Below are positions 11,801 through 25,500 of a stretch of 64,000 nt of DNA, piece by piece. The position numbers and the translations under genes were made by a program. How positions within the stretch are numbered: position 1 is the stretch's first letter; each line of letters starts with the position of its first letter. The notes under the pieces were generated by a model. It ran no database searches and had not been told where the DNA came from. It saw nothing but the letters and a program-made list of their open reading frames with translations. Source of the DNA: Micromussa lordhowensis (Eukaryota; Cnidaria; Anthozoa; Scleractinia; Lobophylliidae); contig OZ026608.1 in NCBI GenBank assembly GCA_964020085.1, forward strand, positions 14,656,479-14,720,478, given 5' to 3'.

Positions 11801-14800
11801 TATATATATATCGAACTGAAAGTTCCATCGGGCAGCTTTTTTGGAAAGATTGTGTTCACCAGTCGAACCACTAGAGCAAATCCAGTGTTGAAATCTAGCA
11901 TATCGAACTGAAGGTTGAGTCGGCAGTGTTTTCGAACAGAACTGAACGAGCGTGTTTATCATACAGTCGAATCCAGTGTTCAAAACACAAATCGGATCTG
12001 TTTTGCGACAGAATTAAACGAGTCGTGTTCATCAATCAAACTAGCGTGTTCACTTTCAGTTTGACTTTGCCCATCATATTGAACTGAAAGTTCGACCGAG
12101 CAGCGATACATTCCAATACTCTTGATATTCAGGGATTGCGTGACGAACGTTACCTGCCGGTAATTCTCTCGGTAATGTTTGTAACAGAAGAGAACCAAAA
12201 ATCCGTTCTGCTGTATTAATAAACCCCTTATTATAGCACAAATTATTCGCTCGTTGGCACTCTATCGATAGGTATACCTAGTTTATATTGCTAAGATTGC
12301 AACAATAGACCCTATTCATAAATGGCTGCCAATTTAAAATTATTTTGTTTGTATTTAGTTTAGCCTCACTCGACTCGTTTTAAAGTAAAAATTCTTTTGA
12401 CTCAAAAACGAGTTTAGTCAGGCTAATTTTGATACTTAACAAAATAATTTATAATTGGCAGCCATTTATGAAACGGGTCTATGATGATCACACTTGCCAG
12501 GCCACGGAAATCCCAGGAAAGTCTAAAAATCGCCAATCCTATGACGCAAAGTCTGCTCACGTGGGTTAATCTAGAACACAGATCTCCCAAGGCCACTTTT
12601 CAGCGTCAAACAGAGTGAGATCTGGGTACGAGATTAGCTTTATGCTAATTTTCATCCCCCTTGTTGTCGTATACCTCGAAAATTTACCTTTTTATTGTAA
12701 TATAATAGAAAACGTTTGGCGTGCGCTTAATATTAAACAAAACACATATAGTTATCGAGATGCTAACACAAATATCCTATGGGGCGTGTTTAATTATAAC
12801 GACAATGAAAACTGTTATCTTGCAGATGTAAATCGAACAAAACCAACCAACATTAAGAGTTTTCTAACAGAAAATATATATCATATCGCAAGGAAAATCA
12901 ATTTGCAAAATCTGATCACCCACTGCGACTCCCAACGTGCATTATAACAATATACACCGGAGAACTGAGTCACCATATCTAATAAAAACCCTCTGAGAGG
13001 ACATGTGGATACTGGATAGTGAATAACCACAATGGTGCAAGAAAGAGTCGCGGAGTTTTAGTTTTATTGCAAAACATTTGCTTTGCAATTTCAATGCTTG
13101 ACAAATATGTTCTCTGCATCATTGTGCGCAGCATTAGGTGCCTGTTTACGATGCGAGGATGGTCAGGACGGTAACGGCAGTCGAAGCGGGAAACTGGGAC
13201 GCTATAAAAACGCTGTTGCAACGATTCTGTTAATAAAAAAATATAAAAAATGGTTTTTATGCTTCTTTTTACCATTTAGTTTTAAGATCTTTATAAATTC
13301 CAGGGAATTTGGTGAAGAAATATCCTTTTCTTCTTTCTTCAGAAAAATGCTGATGTCAGCATTTTTGTTGAGATCCAAGGCTAATTATCTCGAAAAAATG
13401 CATGGCAACGGTCAGCGGCTAGAGATGGTAGTCATTTGTAATTTTCCGTAACAATATGTTTGTGCTAGTAAATTCGAAATTTTTTCACTCCAATAAATGA
13501 CATCAAATTAAGTAGAAGTATTTATTTTCATTAAAACTCGCGTTTCAAAGGTGGAACCTGAGCAAATCTCAAGGTGTTTCCGCCTCGCTTCGTGAGATCC
13601 GAAAAGTCACGTACTATCTTACTTACTAACGGAACCGATGACATTACGGTTACTGACTAAAAGCTAGCAACCACAAGAGGGATTACCTTAGGAAGAAGTC
13701 CTTTATGGAAGATTAACTCTCGTACTCCTCATGCTCTCTTGGTTTTTTTTTTTCAATGTTTTATAATTCTTAATTTAACAGTGAACTGCCCTATTGGTTA
13801 TTACCTCAACATCAGTAAGAAGGAATGCCAAGAATGCCCCAAGGGGTTTTATCAAGACAGTGAAGCACAGGTCGAATGTAAGAGCTGCCCTCCGGAGACG
13901 TCAACAGTAGACAAACGGTCACAAAATTCTTCAGATTGCAAAGGTAACTGATGAAGAATTTTCAGGATAGTCAGTGATATTGCGATGTTGTTATGTTGAT
14001 AGGCTTTTTAGCGTACACTTAGTAATAAGTTACGTAAGGTCACTTGATACCAGATCAGCATAGTGGTGAAAGTTCCAAACGAACCTGCAAAAATTTGGCT
14101 TGATGTTTGAGAACGAACGTGACTTAAGTTACTCGCTAACTAGACTTCTCTTAGGCTACTGATATCAACTACCAGCTTTTTGCAAGGCAAGGTAATATGG
14201 AATTATAGCGGAGCTCTATTGTGCCTTTGGCGCGAAAGCGGAGCCCCATTAATTTGGCTGCCCCTGTCCGTACGTCCGTACGGCAGTCCATAAGCCAATA
14301 CCTTGAACAATAAAAGTAGTTTACCACAGCTGCATGTTTTATATTAGACATCTATGTTATGGTTAATTGACAGCTGTCAAAATAAGGTATCCACTGACCA
14401 ACATCACGTGACCATACCACGGGCTCAGGTTTATAGCTCATTGAGGTCAAGTGCTTTTTAAAGCTGACCGCTGAATAGGTACTGATTTTTGATTGGATCT
14501 CAGTCTAAAGGCAGGTTATTATTCACGGGAACTGAGGAGGGAGTACATTCAAAGGCAAAATTTCGGCGGGAATTAACCCTGGCGCGTTGTTGACTTTTAT
14601 TCCAAGATAATCCAAGAAAGACAAATCCTCTCTTTCCTTTATGGTTATTATTGCAATCAGGAGCTCCGCTTTTAGGCTTGGCTAAATCTGTATATCATAG
14701 GATTCTGTTTTACATAACGCACTTTATTACAGCTTTTTGCAAGAAAGGATTTTTCTCTCCTACTGGTTTGGAGGGATGTTATCCTTGTGGAAAGGGACAG

Positions 14801-17800
14801 TACCAGAATCTAACTGGGCAGACAGAGTGTCTTACTTGTGGAGAGAACATGACGACCCCTGGAGATGGTGCCACGGGAAGTAGCGATTGCGCAGGTACAT
14901 ACCAGAAGAGATCTGTCAGTTTTAAAATCAGATTCAGATTGGCTTTCAAACCTTACGGGAGAGCAGGAAGAAAAATTAGGCAATAGACGTTTGAAAGCTC
15001 AAGGAATTATATAGCGGTATCTGGTCACATCAGATGTGGCATACATGATGCATACCTACCCAGGAAACTCTGTCTGTTTCTAAACAGAGGTGTATTTAAA
15101 GTAATGATTTGGTACGAAATAGACACCAAATATTTAGATCCTATATAGAATGCAAAAAGAAACTAAACCATGAATAACCGAGCTAATAAAAATCGACTGT
15201 GACTCGCTCATACCAGAGCGAGGATACCCCCAAAACAAGGGTATCCAAAGGGTATCCCAAGGTATCCCCGAAAACAATCGTAACAATCATATTTACAATC
15301 AAACCCTTTCGGAAAACGCACAAAAACCTGCAAGATTCTTCGAGAAAAATACTTTGGCACATCCGGTATAAGGTGTGCCTGGTTATATGAGAAAGAAAGG
15401 TCGTAAAATGAGAAAGTATTGCAGCTACTCGCATCCAAACGATGCCACGTCATATTGAAGACCTTAGGAAAACGAGTCTGGAATGACCCTCGTGCTGTCA
15501 GTGGTTAGAGATTGTAGTCATTGGTATCCCCCCTTTGGATACCCCAAAACAGTCGCGAACTGAATGTTAAGAACCAGATTTTCATTTTGATCATTATTAA
15601 TTAATTTTCATATCAACAAGAGCGTATATCTTTAGCTTACATCTTTAAGAAAGGATATTTCACTTCACCATGCAATATCAATAATTTCGATAGCATCGTA
15701 ACGGGGGCTGACTAGGGTCCTTTAATTTGATCTACGTTTTTCTCAGAACCTTGTGAGCCCGGAACCTTTTCAAATACTGGTCTGAAGCCCTGTGTGCCAT
15801 GCAACAGACGATCATACCAGCCCAACTTTGAGGAAAGGAGTTGCATTAATTGTTCTGGAACAAAGGCTACTCTTCAAAGTGGCTCAACTAGTTCTTCAAG
15901 CTGCATAGGTACGTTTGCGTTGTTATACCGTGCCTAAACTTTGTTTCTCATGGTTCTTGATGATTAAAAGCATTACAGTTTGATGGAATATGCTAAGATT
16001 GGTAAGTAAAAAGGTAAGTAAAGTCTGCATACGAGCCAAGTGTCTCGTCAGGCCGGAGCTTATCCCGGTTTAAGTAGCATGAAGCGACTAGGAGTATTTC
16101 TACTCCCCCCTGGATTGGATGCTAGTCCATCGCATGGTTACCCCCAGCATTAAATTCGCCAGTGCCCATTTATACACCTGGGTGGAGAGAGGCATCGTGA
16201 GAGTAAAGTGTCTTGTCCAAGAACACAACACAATGCCCCCGACCAGGGCTCGAGCCCGGACCGCTCGCTCTGGAGTCAAGCGCACTGACCATGAGGCCAC
16301 CTCGCCTCCCACACGGCTAACATCGTTACACCTGTTTTATTTTTCAGAAATAAATGAGTGCGATTCCAATCCTTGCCAAAACAATGGCAGCTGTACGGAT
16401 CTTATAGCAGATTTCCGCTGTACTTGCATCCCTGGCTTCACTGGTAAACACTGCGAAGTAAATATTGATGAATGTGCCACCATTCCATGCCTTAATCATG
16501 CCACATGCAAAGATCAAATAAACGATTTCGCCTGTGACTGCATCCCTGGCTTTACTGGCAAGACCTGTGATCAAGAGATCGATGAGTGCGACTCTAATCC
16601 GTGCTTAAACAATTCTACTTGTGAAGATCTTGTCAATACTTTCAAGTGCCACTGTGAACCAGGCTACGTTGGAGAAAGGTGTGATCTAGAAGAGGATGAA
16701 TGCAAATCTAATCCGTGTCTTAATGGCGGCACTTGCATTGACAAATTCAATTCCTATCAGTGCACGTGTGTCATAGGATTCAGAGGTCGAGATTGCGAAG
16801 AAAATATCAACGATTGTTTACCAGGAAACCCTTGCTTAAATGGAGCTACTTGTGTTGACGGTGTTGACAGCTACAAATGTCAGTGTGAGGCCGGATTTAC
16901 TGGTGATCACTGCCAAACTGATATTTATGAATGCTCCTCTAGTCCATGCCAAAACAACGGAAGTTGCTCAGATCAGATCAATGGCTATGTTTGCGTCTGT
17001 CCAAGAGGATTTTACGGGAATGACTGTCAATTTGAAATCAACGAGTGCGCCACAGAACCATGCCAAAATAACGCAACCTGTATTGATGGAGTTGGCAAAT
17101 ATACTTGTCGATGTCTCAAAGGATTTGATGGAATTTCGTGCGAGCAAAACATTGATGAATGTAGCTCTGGACCATGCTCCAACAATGCTTCATGCATAGA
17201 TGGTTACGGAGATTTTACTTGTGACTGCGCTCCCGGGTTTTCTGGGAAAACTTGCAACATTGACATTGATGAATGCGAGTCCGATCCCTGCCTACACAAT
17301 GGTTCCTGTTCAGACGGGATTAACAAGTTTGAATGCCATTGCGTCGAGGGATTTAGTGGTACCCACTGTGAAATTAACATTGACGAGTGCGAGGGCAGCC
17401 CATGCCAAAATGGTGGAACTTGCTTTGATGGTATCAACGAATTCCAGTGTACCTGCAGTCCCGGTTTTACAGGACTGGGATGCGAAACGAACATTGATGA
17501 GTGTGCTGAGAGACCGTGCGTAAACATGGCAACCTGCATTGACCGCATAAATGACTTCGAATGCAACTGTCTTCCTGGTTATACCGGCAAAACCTGTAGC
17601 GTTAACATTGATGAATGCGTTAGCCAGCCATGCCAGAACAATGGAACATGTACTGATCTTGTTGACGGTTTTAGCTGTGAGTGTCTTGCCGGATTTACTG
17701 GAAGCCAATGCCAAGTGAACATTGATGATTGCGCAGAACACAATTGCTCTGTGTATGCAACTTGCATTGATGGCATAGATTTCTACCATTGCAGCTGCAC

Positions 17801-20421
17801 CCCAGGATATACAGGGCAATTATGCGAAAAAGAAATAAATGAATGCGACTATTTCCCTTGCGCAGACGGTTCTACTTGTATTGATAAGGTAGGTTATACC
17901 GTTATGCTGAATTTTGTAATATACAACAACGTAAAAACAAACGCACGTAAGCTTAAATAAGAGCGCTTGCCGAAATTTTGGGTGAAGCAAGTAGATGGGT
18001 AACGATAAACCCATCAGTGCTAAAACACACCATTCCTTCTTGCATTGCTTGTCTCTGTTAATCATGGATAGCGTCAATGTGTTACACCAAGTCATTCGAT
18101 TAATTCAATTTTTCATTTAAAGGTCAACGACTACACCTGTGTTTGCTCTGGAGGGTTTTCCGGGAGAAATTGTGAAACGAACATCGATGACTGTGAGGCA
18201 CAGCCGTGTCAAAACGGAGGACAGTGCGTCGATCTTGTGTCAAACTTCACTTGCTCCTGTCCAATGGGGTTTAATGGAAGCCTCTGTCAACACATGATTG
18301 ATTACTGTCTTGAAGCAAATTGCACTAAAAGCACAAGCAGTTGTATGAACCGGCCCGATGGGTTTTTTTGTAACTGCTCTGCTGGATTTGAAGGAGACTT
18401 TTGTGAGAATGATATTGACGAATGTGCATCAAGCCCGTGTGCAAATGGTGCCACATGCAGCGATGGAGTAAACGCATTTTCCTGTAGATGTAAATCAGGA
18501 TTCACAGGCAAGTTGTGTGGCATAAACATTGACGATTGTGTAGACAATAAATGTGTCAATAATGCAAGCTGTGTTGACCATATCTCCTCGTATTCGTGTT
18601 CATGCTTAAATGGATTTAACGGAACATTTTGCGAACATGATATCAACGAGTGTAGTTCATCCCCATGTTTAAACAATGGTAGTTGTGTTGACCTTGTTGC
18701 TGACTTTCAATGCCTTTGCCCTGGCAAACTTTTCGGGAAGTTTTGCGAGATAACCAATAATCCTTGTGAAGCATTACCTTGCTTAAATGGCGGCAGCTGC
18801 AAACCGATTAACGCCACTGAGTTCAACTGCACATGCGTCGTAGGCTTCATTGGAGAGATCTGCGAGGAAAACGTGAATGACTGCTTGTCTACCCCGTGTC
18901 CATTGAACTCCCATTGCATCGATTTGGTTGACGATTACAAGTGTGTGTGCCATCCATCGCATACTGGTCCTGATTGTACGATAGGTAGGTGTACTTAAAA
19001 ATTCGATTATGAGCTGGAGATTTCGAGGGCGTGATAGTTGACTTGGGCGCAATTTTAGTAGAATTTTTCTACTAATCGTTCAAACTTAATCTAAATCATC
19101 TTCACCGAGACACGTCGAAAACTGAAAGAGGTGGCCGCCAGTTTGTTAACAGTCACACACTGCTAGGCTGCTGGCTGTCTTCAACAGAATAGATAGTGAG
19201 TAGCGTAGCCAATCAGAGAGGCATTCGTGTTAGAACACAAGTAGAATTCTACTAAAATAGAACTGATCGATAGTGAATAGCGAAGCCAATAGGATAGCGG
19301 CATTCGTTATAGACCAACTTAGGCATATACCAAAAAAAATATCTAGATTGAATAAAAAGAATAGTTTTGGATAGTTTTCTTGACGGCCAATTTCAAGAGT
19401 TTGTGTCAGATTTTCGAGTTTGAGCTCAAGTGTGGAATAAAGAAATTGACCAGTACTGTCTAACTTTAAATTAAAACTCAGTGTACAAATTCTAACTCAA
19501 CTGACACAAATTGAAGTCGAACCCACATTGAGGCGCTCAGAAGCAAAAGTAGATTAACAACTGTACATTGGCTGCTTTGCTTGAAAATGCAATTAAGGTT
19601 GACCCCCCACAATTTTTGTTGTTGTATACCATTTTAACTTGAACTCATGAATACTATACACTCAGTTGTTCTCCTTTTACTCGATTTTTATCGCAGCTCT
19701 TGGTGACAACTTTGATATACTGTTCAGTCGCAAGACGTCAACAGATGCAGTCATCGTTGCTGACGTAGGAAGCAAACCGAATTTAGCCAACATTACCATA
19801 GCTTTCTGGCTGAATGCCGATGAGAATTACCACAATGGCACACCTTTCAGTTATTATGTACCAGGCTCTCCAGACGAAAGAATTGAGATCTTCTTTACAG
19901 ACTCAAAACTGCAAGTCAAGGTCAAAACTGATTCTCTTGATGCACGTTGCCGTTTAATCGATGGCAATTGGCATTTCATCGGAATCATTTGGAGCGGAGA
20001 TCTGGGCACATTTTCCCTATACCTGGATGGTCAAGAACTTTCTAGAGTCGCCGTAGCTACTGGTGCGTCTCTCGTAAGAGGAGGCTTCATGGTATTAGGA
20101 CAAAAATACTCTTCTAAAACTGGCAGGTACATTATAGAGGACTCCTACACGGGATTAATACATCAGTTTCACATATGGCTCACCCTTGGAAGCACCAGTC
20201 ACCTGTGGAATGCCGCTCACAGGTGTGCGTGGCCTATTGGTGGCGATGTGAAGGCCTGGGTTGAATTCATATTTGGTCTAAAGGGAAATACCCAAAAGAG
20301 ATTTCCCACGAGCTGTAAAGGTAAGTGGTAAAGCTATCACAGCTGGCCTAGTGAACCTGGGTAGCAGAGGTTTCCAAGACATTCTTGGATTATGCATACA
20401 TACATAGAGGATATTACATGA

Positions 20422-20453
<32 letters not shown>

Positions 20454-20669
20454 TTCAACTCGATATTTCACAAGTGAGCGCAGCGAACGAGTGAGATATC
20501 GAGTCGAACACGAGAGGATAAAATTCATATCCACAAGCGGGCATGTTATATTCTGTTTATTATATAAACACCGGATAAACTCCTGTGAAAAAGGCGCGAT
20601 TTATTATGTAGCCATAACGAGGGTGATCTCTTCACGTGTGAAGATAACATATTATCTTCACGTGTGAAG

Positions 20670-20722
<53 letters not shown>

Positions 20723-22505
20723 TAAATACGTTTATTCCACGTCCCCAAGGGGCTTTTCAGTGAAATATGTTACAAACAACAATAAAATACAATAAAATTA
20801 ATTCTGTGTGAAAAAAAAAAAAAATTCACTAAGAAATTGAAATCTAATAGAAGTGAAAGAATTGTAAGATTTAAAGTATTCAGTGCTAAATAAATTCACT
20901 TAACTATCCATTAAGAGTCTTTTCCTCATCAAGTTCTTAAAATGAACTAACGATTGACTTAACTTAATATTAATTTTGCCAAAGAATACCCTGGCCAATC
21001 TTATTCCCTAAGGTGAGACGTTGCCAATCGCATAATAAAACCATGAAAACGATGACTTTTACGTTTTGAATAAGTGTCTTGGCTACGGAGGAAATTGTTG
21101 GTGTAGCTTTTAGGGGAATTTTACCCGAATTCAGGGGTAATCTTGTCGATGTGTGATGTTTTAATTGGGTAAGCGTTGACTTGACTGTTCCTTTTTGTGG
21201 CTTGTCGAAAAACACACTGGGGTTTTTTCTTCTGCCCTTGGTGAATTTTTCAGAACGCCCCTGGCAAACTTACATCAAACTTTCCTACAAGATTGATTGA
21301 TTATCACAGTTCTATACACAAATTAGGAAGTTGTGAACCCAGGCTTTATTTTCACCATTGCTTAAGTTGTGGATATAAACTACGATGATCAATCATGTCT
21401 CCTATCAGGTATAATGCACGGGGGTTGTTGTAACATTTAGTTCAGAAATGGCCCTGTTCCATACAGCGATTGAATATTGATCTACACATCTGACTTAAAC
21501 AGAACAGCAATTATCAGAAAGAGGACTGGGACTTCTCTCGTTTGTATTCCCCATCTTTCTCAGCTCTTATTTCATGGTTCCCTTTACAGTCGTTCAACAA
21601 CTCAAAAGAATTGTTTTGCCCCTGAGAACAGCTGCAAAAGTAGCCACTTGACATGAGTCATGGTGATGTTTATAATAAAATGGTAGAATATATAATTGTA
21701 TCAAATTCCTTGATAACAAGGTTTAGAGGTTACATTTCAATTTACACGCAAAATGTTCCTTTATAGCCCTGGAATTGTGTGAAAAGAACTGTTCGCATAT
21801 AATTGAATGTAAAAACCGTACCGGAGATGAAATGGTTTGCAAATGTCAAGTGGGATATACGGGTACGCATTGTGACACCAACATAGACGACTGTGCCCCA
21901 GGCTCCTGCGTCCGTGGAAAATGCATAGATGGCATCAACTCGTACAGGTGCGACTGTCCCAAAGGATTTTGGGGAAGCCGTTGTGAAAAGGCTATCGAGG
22001 ATGAAAGAGGTAAATAAGTGAGTCATTGTCACTTGCTGTGTTATTGTTAATCGTAAATCCTTACACATAGTCAGTTAGACAGCTTTTATTGTTAAGTTTG
22101 GTTCTCTGTTTTTTATTTGTTTCAAGCACATTGCATTTCGTCTGTTTCAAGTCAGTATCTGTTAGACAGAAAGAAAGTTGGAGAAGTTGACTAATAATAT
22201 ATATATTTTTTTTCTCTTTTTTGTAAATAACCAAGTTCCTTGTAAAATATATGTAAAATATAAGATAATTTGGTTTTATCAACTGGGTTGATAATGTGAA
22301 TTGTCCACCGTAAAGAGATTCGGAAGCTGACGTTTCGAGCGTTAGCCCTTCGTCGGAGCGAATTAGATTTGCTGGTCTTTAATTATCAGTCAATAGATAT
22401 TTGTAAATAATCAGTCCTTTTGTAATTTGTACCTTTAATTTGTTAAACTAATTGCTGTTGCGTAAATTTGTCTTTCAATAGGTGTGTTCTTGTATTTGGC
22501 TTACC

Positions 22506-22537
<32 letters not shown>

Positions 22538-25500
22538 GGGTAGGCCATCCACTAACTATTATATTTGGTAATAAAGTTGTTGTTGTTGTTATGTGTTCTT
22601 TTGTTTATCGTTCAGCTTGTTTCTCTTTTTCCTTTCAGAGTGCGAGCCGCTGGATGACCCAGTGAATGGATATACACGGTGCATGAGTTACTCGGGAAAG
22701 CAGGGATGCTCGCTGGGTTGTAAAGATGGAATGGCATTTTCCAGTAGCGCTGTTATCGAATACGAATGTGGACCCGATACAAGATGGAAATGGAACGGAG
22801 AAGACATCGAGAGCCTTCCTAAATGTCTACGTAAGAATCTAAATCTATATTATATGCTCTGTTGTAGTCTGCAAATCTGTCGATTCATGACCTAAACCTT
22901 TCCTGCTTTTACGTTAAGGCCAGAACAGTCTGAGGAACGACAGGTCTGGCCAACCAAAGCCTGGCTATAAAGTGCCAGCGTGATGAGTTCGTAAATTAGC
23001 CTTATATCAATATCGATTACATAAGTACTGAGAAAATTATCTCACCGTGATTGGCTGGGATCAGGCGAATTGATCTTTTCTTAATTGTGCACGCATTCAT
23101 ACCATTACCTATATAAATTAAGCCTTATATCAATAATTATAAAATAATTGAGCTAATACGCGTGCTCCCATTGGTCGATAGGTGTGTTTAGATGAGAGTA
23201 TGTGAACGCGGTTGTGACGTTTTTATAAAAGCAATAGAGCACTTTTTTCAAGTTTGCAGAGCCTCATCTAAACACTCGGGGGGGGGGGGGGGGCTGGAAG
23301 AATTCTTGAAAGTTATGCAAACTGTCTCGAATTCTCCCAACCCTCCTCATGTTCAGACGAGGTTATGTAAAGACGGAAAAAGTGTTCCATCGCTTAACTT
23401 GAAGATCGTAAAATACCAGGACAGTATACACGGCTTGTGATTGGCCACTTGCGAATTTGGATGTGGTGGCAGGTGTAAATTTAGACCTTAATGTCTAAAA
23501 AAAAACCCGATGAAGTTGATGATTCAACAAGTGCAGGAGGATGATCATCCTTTCTGGGATTCAGCCTTTTTTGTTTCCAGAAACTATTCAATGGGAATTT
23601 GAGCTTAGGTTTTCGTCACTGAACGAACCTATGAATTAATATATACACAGTCTCGCAGGTTAGAAATGAAAGGAACTGTCGGGCCAAAGAGTTCTCCTTT
23701 ACCAATTATTACTACTGTTCTATGTTTTTCAGCCTCATCCTCCCCGCAGGAAATGCGCCAGCGTATATCTTTGCAGTTTCCACTGACGCAGACATGCAGG
23801 ACAAATGAGCAGTTCATGGAGATAGAAACATCTTTCCGTGGAGCGTTCCTGCACGCAATTAGGCCATTACCGGTATACGAGTGCTTTAAGTCTGGTTTGT
23901 GCAGTATCGGACACGTAAAGGTACCTGGCTGTGAACGTTTTTCTGGAGGAGTTGGCTCCGATACCATTACGACAATAGAATGTACAGTGATCTTCAGGGC
24001 GTCTGTGAGAAATGCATCGGCACCAGATGCGGCCGAAAAAGCAGGCTCGGTTGCCTTTCAACTACAGTACCTAGTTTCCATGGGGCAGTTTACTATGAAC
24101 ATCAGTGAAAACGTGTTAGTGGCAAGACAAGGATCGCTGCAGCATTTGTCTTCTGAGTTCACCTGTGGTTTGGGCTACTTTACCGACATTGGGAATAGCT
24201 CGTGTGGTAAGTGGGAACTAAAATATTTTTAAATTCATCGAACCTTTGTTGATCCATCCTGTTAGGACCTTCGGAGCTCAGGGCTCTGGTTGAGCCAGCA
24301 AACCCGAAAAAAATGCAAGCTGAATCACTGACGCCCTCAAGCTGCCCCATGCACCTCGTAGAAGCCTTAGCTCTGTACCAGCTCTTTATAGAAGTCCTGT
24401 AGTACATGTTAGAAGTTTAATTAATAGTGCTTTCATCGGAGTTCAGTCGTGTCACCTTTAGACGTATGGATTTAACCTGGGCCCGTCTCCTATGTGAACC
24501 GGGTCTCTGGACTTTGACGAGGAACATTATTCTTAGAGACACCGTATTAAGTCATTTTAGAAAATAACCCAAAGCAAATACGCACGCTGATTGGTTTAAA
24601 ACCGTGTTTCTATTTAACAATTAGATTATGAGCTCGAGATTTCTATCGCGCGATAGAAATCGAGAGCGAATAATCTTATTGTTTTAGTATAAATCTACTA
24701 GTTGTTCAAAACTTAATCTAAATCCTCTTCTCAATACTTCAAAAACGCCAAGAAACGGCCGTCATTTTGTTAACAAGTGCACACTGTTACGCTACTCACT
24801 ATCTATCACAGAATAGATAGTGAGTAGCGTAGCCAATCAGAGAGCGGCCTTCTTGATAGAGCGCTAGTAGATTGATACTAAAACTCGATAGAAACACACA
24901 CAGCACGAGCTGTTGACGTAATGATGGCGCGAACAAAGAGAATTTACATTTTGATGATCGAAGTAAACAAGTTGTTTTTCTTTTTCTTCGTCGCAGTATT
25001 TTCTAAAAGAAATTGAAAACATGTTCTCCGTGTTCCTATCGAGTTATAGAAACACTCGTGAAAGTTTGGGAGAACTCGAAAAAGCTGTGGCAACACTCGC
25101 ATGCGGCTCGTGTTCTCGTCCTCCCAAACGTTCACTCGTGTTTCTATTTAACAATTAGATTATGAGCTCGAGATTTCTATCGCGTGATAGTTGACGAGGG
25201 CGCAGCCCGAGTCAACTATCGCGCGATAGAAATTGAGAGCGAATAATCTAATTGTTTTAGTATAAATCTACTAGTCGTTCAAAACTTAATCTAAATCCTC
25301 TTCTCAACACTTCGAAAACGCCAAGAAACGGCCGTCATTTTGTTAGCAAGTGCACACTGTTACGCTACTCACCATCTATCACAGAATAGAACGTGAGTAG
25401 CGTAGCCAATCAGAGGACGTCATTCGTGATAGAACGCTAGTAGATTTATACTAAAACTCGATAGAAACACGGCACACGTTTTCTATTTCTTAATGAAATA

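Larger units (their letters stand above)
24560..25500 (-). mobile_element. Element of the 50595 family, interrupted twice by foldback elements
   Basis: Compared with 50595-50965 in reverse, the same blocks appear in order (ccaaagcaaatacgcacgct, then aacaagttgtttttcttttt, then gagaac and gtgtttctat palindromes). The two hairpin palindromes of that element are each split by a ~300-base insert: 24604-24897 and 25138-25470. Confidence 0.7.

Noticed and set aside
12615..12947. 110-codon AT-rich open frame in intron 8
   Set aside because: No recognised domain, no splice context, composition like its AT-rich surroundings.
17204..17819. Antisense open frames opposite the EGF exon
   Set aside because: Shadow frames of the Cys-rich repeat coding; all splice and domain evidence supports the plus strand.
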